This document shows positions 47,701 to 60,016 of a DNA stretch of 64,000 bases, one piece after another (position 1 is the stretch's first letter; each line of letters starts with the position of its first letter). Position numbers and translations under genes: made by a program. The DNA is from Marthasterias glacialis (Eukaryota > Echinodermata > Asteroidea > Forcipulatida > Asteriidae): assembly GCA_911728455.2 (NCBI GenBank), contig OU452234.1:8529531-8593530 (forward strand), in the 5' to 3' direction. Below the pieces are notes generated by a model. The model saw only the letters and a list, made by a program, of their open reading frames with translations. It had not been told where the DNA came from and searched no databases.

Positions 47701-50416
47701 AAATTAAACTTCCACAAGATACACCATGTTATGCAACTTTTGTCTTGTGACGGTATATAGCTAATGTTAGTCCGTCTCGGAAACTTCTACGTCATGTTAT
47801 TAGTTGGATGCAGATCACATGACATTAACTCTTCTTTCATTTGCATTGGTGCTTACGCATAAATCAACCATTTTACAGATGTAGCACATGTTCTCCCAAT
47901 AGAAAATAACAAAACAATTACCCTACATGATGCATGCTGGTTTTTTATCCTGGTAGAATAATGCTTTTAGGGGTATTTCAGCAGCAGATATTTGCATTTT
48001 GCATCATTCATTTATCTCGTGCCCCTGTGACATTTAGAAAAATGTTCAATTTTAAAGTACTTTTTGTTTCAATTAGACAACAGTGTTATTTTACAGTGGT
48101 ATAAAAAAACAAAGTGCGGCGTTAGACCGGCATTCAATAAACACACTCTTTTTCTTTTATTCTTGCCTCTAAATTTATTTACAAAACTGGGACACGTCAG
48201 CAGCATGAAATTACACTGCACAGCTGGAACTCACTTTCATGACAATTTGAAGAATATTTTTGACTAAATGAAAGATTTTGGCTGTACCATTAATCACAAG
48301 CACTGATACGTATGCATTTTACAGACAGCTGGTTTTTATGCCTACTGCTTTATATCGTCATCGGAAAAGAAGCTATACATGTGTGTGTACCGCCGTGTTG
48401 CAGTAGGGAACACATACGTATGTGTTGAGTCTACCCATTCATATTAAAGAATAACACAGTGTTAAACCTACATATGGTACAGTGGAGATTATGTTCTCTT
48501 GTAGTCTGCAATTTCTAAGTTCACCCCTGTATGGTTGCTATTGCTTACATTTTAAGCAATCTTATTTTGCTGGAAAGGTTAGCGTGTACCGAATGAATGG
48601 TAAACCATTAACCCTTATGCATGGTATATATAAATAGATAGGCGTATAAGTTGGAAGCATACCTTGTGTACAGGAATGGTGTCCAATGTACTGCTTGATC
48701 CACCATGTTGTAGTATATGTAGTGTCATGGCAGCCACCAAAGGTGTATGATCCATCCAGTCGCCGTGTCGTCCCGCAAAACCCTGATGCCAAAAAAAAAA
48801 AGATGGTTGCTCATTGCGAACGATTTAGACTTCTTGTGGAACTGCGTGATGTGAACTTTCCTGACGAGCTCTCCTCATGCCAAATGATGAGACCACGGCA
48901 TGAGTTTCAGCAATATCGTCAAAAAAGAAGAAAAAAAAAACTGTGTGGGCGTAGTGGAGTGACTGACTATATAGTGATAGGAAGGTGGCTGGTGGATGAC
49001 CAAGTGACTGCAAGCACCGACCGAGCCACAATAATTTATTAATCAGTTTTATCAAGAGAAGTAAAAAAGCCAAAACAAATCATATGGGGGCGGCAAATTT
49101 GCAACATCACCCATCGCCGAAAAAAATCCGGAGAAGAAAAAAAAAGACGTAACGTGTGCGATGTAGTCGCTCGGCTGTGGGCTCTTCCCATCTACCTATC
49201 TGTATCCCTGACTACTGTTATATAGGTGGACTCTACCTGGTTCAATGTATATACTGCTTTCAGCTGTCATCCGCCCACTCACTTGTTTGCTACTGGCTGG
49301 CTTACTTCATCACAGCTTGGCGGGCACTGCAAAGTCACTCTGTACAGACCTACTGCTTAATACACCCAACCTAGAATAGTGTAGAATCACCCCTCCTTCT
49401 TTGCCCCTGTTTTCTTTTTAAGTGTAGATTGTGCTTAATTCCACATGCTGATGAGCATGACTCCAATGCCTATTAATACAGCGTTACATATCTAGGAGGA
49501 AGTAACATTGCAATCAAGTGATGGTTTTGAAGTTCTCTCACATGATTGTGACATTGCAAATGTAAAAAGATTTATCTCAACATCCTTATTTTGAAACAAT
49601 GATGGGGAAGAAATACAAATATTTAGGTTGTGTTGAAAATGTCTCATCTTGAAGTGAAACATCTCATATCCCATTGCCATTAAAACAATTACTTGTCTTG
49701 GGGTAGTGTACGGAAGAGGAAAAAACACCTGTAGTGCTACAGAAAATTCCCTTTTTATTCTAAACTAATTACTTTTGTTGTGTTTATAAAGTAGTGTTGA
49801 AACACGTTTGTAACCACGGTTCAAATGAGCAAATTTAAGGAAATACATATATTATTTCTAATAAACCTGAATATTTTATCAAAGTCATACTCGAATTACA
49901 TTTTATAAGTAAATGTGTGTACCAAATACCCTAAGTAATTGTTCAGTCTGACATGATATCACTTTGGCAAAAACTGTAAAATGAATCGCTTGGGTGTGAG
50001 GAGTGGGATGCCCAACCCAGGCTACAAAATATTGCTTGGGAGTGTACAAGAATGATCGCGTCCACTCCCTGCCCATTAGATCCACATGTGGTTGTTGAGA
50101 ATTTGGAAATAGTTCTCAAATGTTCATTTTAAAGAGGATCCTACTTTTCCAAATTGTGATTAACCACAAAACTATTAATTCATTCTTTATAATGACATCT
50201 GTATGTATTTATAGAATAACAAGAAGGAAATATCAGTACATAGTGAATCTTCCTTGTTGTATTAGAGGAGGGGGGTTCCCCTTCTGAAATCAGAACATGT
50301 GACATCAACCATGTATAATTACCATATCCTGATAAGAAATATTTAAATTTCTATATTTAAAGGTAATTGATGATTCAGTTACTGCTTAAATGATTTTAAT
50401 CATTGTGAAAGCATCT

Positions 50417-52150
50417 CCCATTCCAATCAGTGTATACCAAACTGAGGCTGAAAGCATCTTGATTTCTCCCATTCCAATCAGCGTATACCAAACTGAGGCT
50501 GAAAGCATCTTGATTTCTCCCATTCCGATCAGCGTATACCAAACTGAGGCTGAAAGCATCTTGATTTCTCCCATTCCAATCAGTGTATACGAAATTGAGG
50601 CTGAAAACATCTTGATTTCTCCCATTCCAATCAGTGTATACCAAACTGAGGCTGAAAGCATCTTGATTTCTCCCATTCCAATCAGTGTATACAAAATTGA
50701 GGCTGAAAACATCTTGATTTCTCCCATTCCAATCAGTGTATACCAAACTGAGGCTGAAAGCATCTTGATTTCTCCCATTCCAATCAGCGTATACCAAACT
50801 GAGGCTGAAAGCATCTTGATTTCTCCCATTCCAATCAGTGTGTACCAAACTGAGGCTGAAAGCATCTTGATTTCTCCCATTCCAATCAGCGTATACCAAA
50901 CTGAGGCTGAAAGCATCTTGATTTCTCCCATTCCAATCAGCGTATACCAAACTGAGGCTAAAAGCATCTTGATTTCTCCCATTCCAATCAGCGTATACCA
51001 AACTGAGGCTGAAAGCATCTTGATTTCTCCCATTCCAATCAGCGTATACCAAACTGAGGCTAAAAGCATCTTGATTTCTCCCATTCCAATAAGTGTATAC
51101 CAAACTGAGGCTGAAAGCATCTTGATTTCTCCCATTCCAATCAGCGTATACCAAACTGAGGCTGAAAGCATCTTGATTTCTCCCATTCCAATCAGCGTAT
51201 ACCAAACTGAGGCTGAAAGCATCTTGATTTCTCCCATTCCAATCAGTGTATACCAAACTGAGGCTGAAAGCATCTTGATTTCTCCCATTCCAATCAGCGT
51301 ATACCAAACTGAGGCTGAAAGCATCTTGATTTCTCCCATTCCAATCAGCGTATACCAAACTGAGGCTGAAAGCATCTTGATTTCTCCCATTCCAATCAGC
51401 GTATACCAAACTGAGGCTGAAAGCATCTTGATTTCTCCCATTCCAATCAGCGTATACCAAACTGAGGCTGAAAGCATCTTGATTTCTCCCATTCCAATCA
51501 GCGTATACCAAACTGAGGCTGAAAGCATCTTGATTTCTCCCATTCCAATCAGCGTATACCAAACTGAGGCTGAAAGCATCTTGATTTCTCCCATTCCAAT
51601 CAGCGTATACCAAACTGAGGCTGAAAGCATCTTGATTTCTCCCATTCCGATCAGTGTATACCAAACTGAGGCTGAAAACATCTTGATTTCTCCCATTCCA
51701 ATCAGCGTGTACCAAACTGAGGCTGAAAGCATCTTGATTTCTCCCATTCCGATCAGTGTTTACCAAACTGAGGCTGAAAGCATCTTGATTTCTCCCATTC
51801 CAATCAGTGTATTCCAAACTGAGGCTGAAAGCATCTTGATTTCTCCCATTCCAATCAGCGTATACCAAACTGAGGCTGAAAGCATCTTGATTTCTCCCAT
51901 TCCAATCAGCGTATACCAAACTGAGGCTGAAAGCATCTTGATTTCTCCCATTCCAATCAGCGTATACCAAACTGAGGCTGAAAGCATCTTGATTTCTCCC
52001 ATTCCGATCAGTGTATACCAAACTGAGGCTGAAAGCATCTTGATTTCTCCCATTCCAATCAGTGTATACCAAACTGAGGCTGAAAGCATCTTGATTTCTC
52101 CCATTCCAATCACCGATCTGAGGCTGAGAGCAACTGGATTTCTCCCATTC
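50417..52150 (+). repeat. 51-bp minisatellite, 33 full copies plus a decayed end
   Basis: The unit is CCCATTCCAATCAGCGTATA followed by CCAAACTGAGGCTGAAAGC and ATCTTGATTTCT, 51 bp, 33 times (50417-52099), then one diverged copy. Copies are nearly identical. Common changes are AGC/AGT and CCA/CCG, with rarer GAAAGC/GAAAAC. Because 51 is a multiple of three and the unit has no stop in three frames, ORFs run through it on both strands (591 codons on the plus strand with period PIPISVYQTEAESILIS; 558 and 453 codons on the minus). Simultaneous opening on both strands points to a satellite by-product rather than a gene, but a repeat protein cannot be excluded. Confidence 0.97.
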
Positions 52151-53502
52151 CTAATTCAAGACTGATTATAACATGCAGCCTCTATGACATCATCCAAGAG
52201 TTAAGGCTGGTTTCTAGTCAGACTAGCAATGGTCGCTTGACTGAAAACTTGATGGGCGATCATAAAAAATAGTTATCGCTGAAGCATCATTGAGTAGTTG
52301 AAAGATCAGCAGAGTTCTACACAGAGCCTATAAACCATCCATTTACTTATATGCATTTGTTAACCATTAATAACCGTAAGAAAATTTATGAAAATGTTTT
52401 TAAAACAGGACTTTTGAAAAATCTGACGACAATTTTTTTTTTTAATTGATGGCCATAATTTTTTGTGTGCGACCATGAGTTGACAAACAATTCTTTCATT
52501 CTTGCAATACATCAGTTTCTGAATGACAATTGTTGCACTGAAGAGAGTGTTTTGCCATTTCATTAGTATTGATCTTGCATTTATTTTCTTTATGCAAACA
52601 ATCTCAGAGCAATATTTTTGAAAAGGACAAATAAAAAGTGAAATAAAATAAATTAGTTTCAATAGTAATATAATAGAGTCTTGATGATGTAACTCATGAC
52701 ATCACATGTGTACACGGTCAAAGGTCAGGGGACACAAACTGCATTGGCGAATGGGAGAAAATCTCAAATCATGATTTTGTTTTATCAGATTTGTTTAATT
52801 CAGCCTTGATTTTTATTATTTTCAATGGTTGGCAATTTTGCTGTGAAAAATACGGAGTCCTGTATACACTACACATAAGTTTGCCTACCACAAGATAATG
52901 CCAGATGTATGTTCAATGACAATTACGTCAGCGACATTATCTGGAACAATTAAAAATGCCAGACAAATTGGACTTCAAACCATGCATCCCACAACATCCG
53001 CCCTACATCAATAAAATATTTATTGTTAGTGGGTATACCACGTGTCATACGTGTAGCTACCAGCTTCATTCATAAAGTGTGTGGGCCTTCCCATTGATGG
53101 GAAACAACCATGCAATTAGTTGGACAGATTTCATTCATGAAAATAGAAAGTTTAGCAGCTGGGTTGTCCAAAGGTTAAAGGGGCTCTATCATAATGAGAT
53201 GTTTTCTTGTTTTAACCTTTAAAGGGGCAGTGTATCATTTGTTGTGAATGAGTACATTCATTGCTATCCTGTAGTTTGTGAGAGTTTCATCTTAGATGGG
53301 TGGAATACAGTGTGTAGCATTGTGCTAGCAAGAAAACATTCACTGAAATCATCCAGTTTGTAGAAATAAACATTTAAAGGGATGACTAAGAGTTGTTATT
53401 TTTTAGGATTACATGAACTAAAATCCTCTGATTTTCAGGAAAAATGCCATGGGTGATTATACATCACTGGATTTGGAGGAGCATATCAAATCTCATCTTC
53501 TA

Positions 53503-53533
53503 TTTTCCTAGATACAAACTGTATCTAGGAAAA
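53503..53533. other. perfect 14-bp inverted repeat with 3-base loop
   Basis: TTTTCCTAGATACA (53503-53516) and TGTATCTAGGAAAA (53520-53533) are exact reverse complements separated by AAC. Confidence 0.95.
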
Positions 53534-54300
53534 AAAATTGAAAAATTACTGGAAGTTATAGTGATGTGGATAATATAAAGTATTTCATCTTTACACATTT
53601 ATGTTTCATAAAAATGTCCCATCTCTTTCATTGATACTTGTAAATTTCATCCAAGCTTCAATGATTTTTACACTTAAATTGCACAACCGTTTTTTATGAG
53701 TAATCAATTCTGTACCATCCTTTGAACACGTCATCTGGGTTTCCCCCGCTAGTCACCTTGTTTGACCCCTATCAGGACAATTGACATAGTACCTACGTCA
53801 TTCGGTTGTAGTCATTTGATTATATTCAGTCGTGTGGCTGTACGGTCTTCTTGCTATGTTTCAATTCAACACCTCGGCCCTGTGGCCGTCAGGACACCCC
53901 CCCCCCCCCACCACCTCCACCATGATGCTGTAGTAGATGAATTCACGCTATGAATTTGCACAAGGAAATAGAGAAACATACATGGATCACAAGGGTATGG
54001 GTTATACTATTGGTTCCCAAAAGGGGTGTTTGCCTGAGGGATGGAGGGTGACTCTGTAAATAATTATTTGCTATATTAATTGATATTTTAAATCCAGTAC
54101 AACCATCTTTATTAATTTGGTTTTTGTAATTGAATGATGTTGACTTGGTTGTGATGTTTCAGCCGATATCCGTAAAAAATTATTAGTGATGAAAAAGTTG
54201 TGATTTATTGTGTCGTCTTGTGAATAGTTTTGTTTAGGAAAGGTCCACCAAGACAGCCCTTTTAACGGGGCTACTTTAAATTGCTAAAGTAATGATAACT

Positions 54301-54394
54301 GCCCCTTACCAATCACTTCCCACCCCTCACCTCACCTCTAACCTCTCACCTTGCCCCCCCCCCCTTCACCCCACTTCACCCCTCACACCTCACT
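54301..54394 (+). repeat. low-complexity pyrimidine-rich tract
   Basis: C/T/A-only sequence of CACCCCTCACCT-like strings with a C11 run near its middle. No unit length is fixed. Confidence 0.85.
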
Positions 54395-55331
54395 GCAGAG
54401 ATGAAGATGCATCTCCATTTCATTACCTTTTTTTGACCTTCCCTCAAATGGAGTGTGGGAGGGCAACAACAGGAAGGTTTTAGAGAAGTTTTGTATCTGT
54501 GGTTTGTACAAAAGGTGAATAACCTCCTAAAGTCCCCTACCCTTGTTCCGTAGCCCAACTGTTTTCCCCTTGCTAAACATTTATTTTTGTTTACACTACA
54601 AAATATAAGCCGGAACTTGTACCAAAACTTGCATTGTGGTAATTGCCTTATTATTGATAAGCCTACATTCAGTGGAATTTCTATGCTTTTTGGTTGTTTT
54701 TGTCAATTGCTGTCAACACAAAATATGCTGATTCCCGGAAGACCCCACTTTGTATTTTTGTCTTTAACACTGCTGTCAAAAGAAAGTCACTTAATTTCAA
54801 GATTACCAACATTGTTTTCTAGTCATGATAATGACACTTCATGATGACAAAATAATTTGTTTTCGTAGCTGCAACTAATCCTTCTCGTGCCCACCTTCGT
54901 GTATGCATCGTGCCTTCCCCTAAGTCAGACCTGACACAGAGGCTGCCCTCTTGTCCAAATATATTTCTTGTCGCTGTCGAAAATCCACTGGAAATTTGAT
55001 AATGCACAAGTAAATTAACAGATGAACAACAAGTGCTTTGTGTGATCTACAAAATCCCTGACATTTGTGGCATTCCCCTTCCCCCAATCTTCAGTTTTCT
55101 CCTTCAGATTTTCCCACAACAAATCTCAAATTTCCAGCTTTCTTTCCCTCCAAAATGTCCACCTTTCTTTCCCTCCATGGTTATGCTCAACCCTCCCACC
55201 ATGAATTAAGCTAACTTGTGTCTTTTACAACCAATGTGTTCAGCATTGTCAGACTGAACACTGGAAATATAAAAGAAAAAACAGCACCCATATCATAATT
55301 GTTTCTGAGCGACCAAACGTTAGTATTCGTT

Positions 55332-55390
55332 TGACGTGGTGTGATGTCACGACTTGGTGGATGACATCACAGTAGTGGGACTGTATAAAT
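55332..55390 (+). promoter_or_regulatory. three CRE-like sites upstream of a TATA box
   Basis: TGACGTGG (55332), TGATGTCA (55342) and TGACATCA (55362) precede TATAAAT (55384-55390). The starts of the three sites are 10 and 20 bp apart, about one and two DNA turns, so they would lie on one face of the helix. A start site would fall near 55414 (GTTGTTCGCTATCA). The first downstream ATG opens only four codons, so any product needs splicing. Confidence 0.35.
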
Positions 55391-56889
55391 TTACATAAGA
55401 GGTATAGAGCTGGTTGTTCGCTATCAATGTGTATAGTATCACTGGGTGTGTAGGGCCTGTATGTTTGTGTGTGTTACGATGGTTGGAGCATAATTAACAA
55501 ATTCATTGCAGCGTCTCGATGTGTTGCCTCGCTGACTCCCATGCCCAACATGGATTAATCATAAATTCCAGAAATTCTACAAAATTCCACACGGTCTGCT
55601 TCAAAGTACTCCATGTGTATTAACATTTGCAACTTGTCACAATTGACAATAAAAAAAATAATCTTGTCGAATGTGAAATTGACATCTTTCATTGTAGCAT
55701 AACATTTTTTGTATGACCTGCTGTTTTTTTCATTTTCAACATTTTAAAATAAACAACAATGTTAACCTTTTGAATATCATCCTAAATAAAATAAAAATGT
55801 TTTTATTGCAACTGTAAACGCAATAATAAACTGTCAATTTGAGATTTTTTTTGTAAGCCCAGATAATTTAAATACACTTTTTTCAATGAATACACATAGA
55901 AAAAAATTTAAATGCTAATTTTAATATTCATAGCAGCTGTATTAGTTGCACTTTCAAACATCTATATCAAATTGAACACAATTGTTTGCAAGGTAATATT
56001 TGTAATCATGAAAAAAATTAACAATATTTTCATTCATTGTGTTCTAATAAATTTATAACAGCACACATAATTAAAATGTAATCATTAAATTTAAGGGGCA
56101 TATAGCCTATGTGACAGTTTAGAAAAATGGAATCGATGTAAACAAAACAAAACAAATTCTGAAAGTTAGAATTATATGTTGATTTGAATATATGCTGAGT
56201 TTTCATAAGACATACATCGAAAGACTGAATTGTTTGTGATATATTTTTTTACTCTAAAAATATTATATCATTGTTAATTACTATTCTATGATTTTCATTT
56301 CAAAACATGGAACATGAATCAATGATTTTAAAAAGGTGTAAATTAGTTGCAATCCAGTTGTTTTAAAACTCACAAAAAATCACATCTTTCACAGTGGGCT
56401 GAAGCTTATTAAAATTGCATATTTCCCACATTATCAATTACTTATTTTTTTTTTTTCAAATGTTTATCTCAAATTTGACACGTTGAAAACACTCTTGTTT
56501 TTAATCGAAACCGGAAACGGAAATGCTGGTACCATGTGTAGGAACACAGATGTTCATCAATGTAGCTGTCAATATTTGGTACCAATGATTCTTTTGATTG
56601 TCTGACAACCATTTAGTGTACAATCACATCAGTGGTGATTCACCCTATGAAGGTTATGAACACCACGTCTCGTGGATTTTTAAAAGTTTTTTTTTGTATA
56701 GTAACTTTTACCCGTTTACAGGATTATTATCTATGTTTTTTATAAATTTTTTATTTGAATAATTTTTTATTGATTATAATTTTTTTTGTACTGTTTTATT
56801 GATTTTAGTGCTGAAGGATTTTTAAGGGTTATGGTTAAGGGGAAATTTGTCTGTAAGCCTACTCCCTGAAAAAACAAAAACAAAAATTA

Positions 56890-57063
56890 CATTTGAATAT
56901 GGGAATAAAAGAGTGGTGACTGAGGTCTTAAACGGCCGTTCAAAACCGGCAGGGTCGTGGTCAAGCCGAAGGCAAGGTCCTTTATCACACGGCCACGACT
57001 CTGCAAGGTTTTAAACGGTTGTTTAAGACTGAGGCACTACTCTTTTATTCCCATTCATAAATG
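56890..57063. mobile_element. 174-bp foldback element with 71-bp arms
   Basis: The left arm (56890-56960) includes GGGAATAAAAGAGTGGTGAC, TCTTAAACGGCCGTTCAAAA and CCGGCAGGGTCGTGG. The right arm (56993-57063) includes CCACGACTCTGCAAGGTTTT, AAACGGTTGTTTAAGACTGA and CTCTTTTATTCCCATTCAT, the reverse complement with few mismatches. The 32-bp loop contains AAGCCGAAGGCAAGGTCC. There is no coding sequence. The structure fits a foldback-type non-autonomous DNA transposon. Confidence 0.8.
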
Positions 57064-58138
57064 CCCTTTTTGTTATAAAACGTTAATATGTTGGAAAATC
57101 CATGAAACTTGTCTGGGTATTATTGGGGTTTTGGGTTTTTGTTTTTTTCAATTCCTGTCACGTCCTCAGGCTCCGTTTCGCGAAGGGTCAAATTGCATGT
57201 GATGCTCAACGGTTGCGCGTACGCGAGTGTATTAATAGACTTTACATTGAGTACCGATATGTACTGATTGTGCTACACGTAAATTAGCGCCCGCGTAAGT
57301 ATAATTGCTGACTGGTTATGAACACTCTTGGCCATGGCTTTATCAGCCATTTAAACACCCCCATGTGACATGCTCTTGACCAATCAGAATAGATAAACTG
57401 TCTGGGGTATTTATGAATAGTCATGTAAACTGTCTATTTTTCTCAGTATCAAGTTGATACCTAGTAAGCCTTCAGATTGAATCTATGTGATACTCTCCGA
57501 ATCCATACTATGTTCCTAAAGACAATCAGTGCCAAGTCAAAAGCTGCTTTCCCAGGAAACATTTCTTAAAAGTTTCTGCCACAGATATTAAATGGGAAAG
57601 CAGTCACACAAAAAAGACTAATAGTGCTAAGCAAAATTTCATTTCACTTAGCAATTTGCTGTTAGAAAGGTTGATGAAATTTGACCAAGTATACCATTTA
57701 TAAAATTACTGTTTGGACACCACTGGCTCTTTCAAAAACCTGCCCAACTCATCTTGCAATCTCTCAGCCATTGATTTCTACTAAGTTCTACTTATCGTGC
57801 CATGTTCACTCACTTTCAGTGTCTGGGGGTGTTTGAAATAACATACCGTAATAACCAACCGTAACCCACCTTCCGCTATGACATTGGGGCTGGATACTCA
57901 GGCATGACATTTTCCCCTTTTTTAATCTGTTCTCTGATTTTTTTTTTTTTGGGTAGAAAATTAGTAGTAGATTTGTTGTTAAATAGCTTGAACAAGCATG
58001 TACCATCGCAGGTCAGCCCTTGTATTTAATCACATTTTCCTACTTTTTTCAAAAGTCAAATATCATGCCCGATACTAATTTAAATCCACATTTGACGAAA
58101 TGGGGACACCATATTGGCTGATACCATTACAGTACAAT

Positions 58139-58174
58139 CACCCGCCCCCAGCACACCCGCCCCCAACACACCCG
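58139..58174 (+). repeat. 15-bp short tandem repeat
   Basis: CCCGCCCCCAGCACA and CCCGCCCCCAACACA are followed by a third partial CCCGCTCG. GC-rich within AT-rich DNA. Confidence 0.85.
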
Positions 58175-58879
58175 CTCGTGGGTGGGGACCATATGGTTGA
58201 CTCCAGAACTGGAAAAACGAACACATGGTTTCACAGATTGAGTCAACCACTTGCTTTATGTAGCTGTGTATAAACATCTTTCCCTGCCCCCCTCCCTCCC
58301 CTAACCAAAAACAAGAAGCACCCACCAAAGCAAAAAACATAACTAAAAGACATTTAAGTGAGAAATCAGTTTGAGAAATGTCAGAGTTTATTTATTATTA
58401 CATTGTTGGATGGTTAACTGGGGTTTAGCTTCTTGAATGTAACAAGTTTGCATGGTAGGAAAGCGACCATGGGGACTTTTGCGGCAGCAATTGGGAACTA
58501 TTTCTCAGGAGAGATGCGAGAGTGCTGAGGAGGGGTAGAGCCCTCTATGGGTCATTTTCAATGAATGAGAGATTGAGGGAGTTTAGATGTTTGCTTTTGG
58601 TAGGTGTGTTTAAGTACACATGCCATGCATTGTTTTATGAGAAAACATATTTAATGTCAGTAATTTATAACGATTAAACTTCAGATGGAGTTTCATGAAT
58701 GAATGACACATTTTATTGCACAAGAACTGTTCATTCTTTATATCACCATTGCCTTTAAGTTGAAAGAGATGGAAGTTTTGTTTGTTTTAGCAACACATGT
58801 ACATGGAACATATCACGGTGTGCAAGAATGACCTTTTGTGAAAATCTTGTTTGTTGGGGTGTGTGTTGGTTGTTTGTTG

Positions 58880-58907
58880 GGTTGTTTGTTTGTTTGTTTG
58901 TTTGTTC
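58880..58907 (+). repeat. (GTTT)n microsatellite
   Basis: Six or so GTTT units, followed by two TTCTGTTTTG-type repeats. Confidence 0.9.
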
Positions 58908-60016
58908 TGTTTTGTTCTGTTTTGTGCTTGAGTTTTTTTTCTCGTTTTTTTTTTGTATTCTTTTTTTACTTTACTTTACAACCCCTTCCCCAGGTTTTCT
59001 CCTAGAGTGTTTTTAATTGAATAGATATTTCTTATAAATGACATCTCAACTTTGATTCTTTTTGGTTATCGATGTCATAAAAGTTCACCACTTACATCAT
59101 GAAAGGTTCTCTAAACCTAGGAGAGTTGTATTGACTCATTCTTTCATCATAAAAAACTTTTCAGCATAGAGAAACTGGCTCATCAGGTTTCGCTTTTTGG
59201 TCTTTCAGAGACCACACATATTTACAAACATGTGTTAACTACATAATCTTAGTGTACATGTTATTGTTATTTGCATGAGAGGGAGTCCCTTTCAGACAAC
59301 GTCATCATTCTGGCCTATCTTGTGTACATGTAAACACGGGGGCCCTACACTGATTACGTCTTGGGCTCAGGCATTGTGACTCCGGCCAAAGAAGATTCTG
59401 GCTGGCCATTGTAACGAGTGTGTAATCAATACACATGGAAATCCTACTGAATATGACGACAGTGACTTAACATTCAGCGCGAGCCATTCATCATGCATAA
59501 ATCCACTTGACACGTTCTAGGCCTTTTGTGTTGGCTACTACGTCATCAAAATCTACGTGGGTTTTCCAAAACATTGGCACAATTCGGCCAATAGAGGGCT
59601 CCCTTTGGAGATCTCTTATTTCAGTCAACTGAAACCAAAATATAATGCCTTAACATTAGGGAGAGAGCTACTGTGGACTCTTTTTATTTTGTGTGCGTGT
59701 GTGTTTTTGTTTTTTTCGTTTTTTTTCCTTTCTTTTTTTTCAAGAACAGTTAGACACCCAGATGAGATTAAAAAAATGACATTATCAACTCATTAATATA
59801 AATTTGTAGCAAATATACATACCTGTTTGAAATCTCTTTCCAAGGTCATTCAGGGGCAAATCCATGGTAAGCAGAATGGACTTTTTCATTACCTGCTCAT
59901 CTTCCACTCCCTCTCCATTTTATTTTTAATACAAAAGTTCATTTATTTTTGTTTGAGTGAAAAATCTGTTGCTGCTTGCATAGTACATTCATAATTATTG
60001 GTAGTAAGAATAGTAG

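Larger units (their letters stand above)
44051..50389. other. AT-rich non-coding stretch
   Basis: No supported gene. It contains a foldback (44343-44418), a CRE palindrome (44743-44750), a B-box-like string on the minus strand near 45910-45960, an (AT)n run (about 46424-46446), direct repeats of CTAAGC near 47480 and a CpG-richer patch around 49085-49185. ORFs at 48.6-49.1 kb have no coding signature. Confidence 0.55.
52165..55310. other. AT-rich non-coding stretch
   Basis: No gene seen. It contains a perfect 14-bp hairpin (53503-53533), a C-rich tract (about 53889-53911), a pyrimidine-rich stretch (54301-54394) and repeated TTTCTTTCCCTCCA (about 55138-55178). Confidence 0.6.
55480..60000. 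other. AT-rich non-coding stretch
   Basis: No gene seen. The left 1.3 kb is strongly AT-rich. It contains a 174-bp foldback (56890-57063), a CpG-richer patch after it (57165-57300), a 15-bp short tandem repeat (58139-58174), a (GTTT)n run (58880-58907) and T-rich tracts. Confidence 0.6.

Noticed and set aside
48686..49042. 118-codon plus-strand ORF
   Set aside because: It spans A-rich tracts read as lysine runs, and the overlapping minus frame is equally open.
50386..52113. ORFs of 591, 558, 453 and 117 codons as genes
   Set aside because: All run through the same 51-bp minisatellite on both strands, and a period divisible by three with no stop keeps several frames open. The break between the 453- and 117-codon minus frames is a single base change (GTA to GTT) in one unit.
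52721..52733. nuclear-receptor DR1 site (AGGTCAGGGGACA)
   Set aside because: The second half-site has two mismatches. Chance occurrence is likely.
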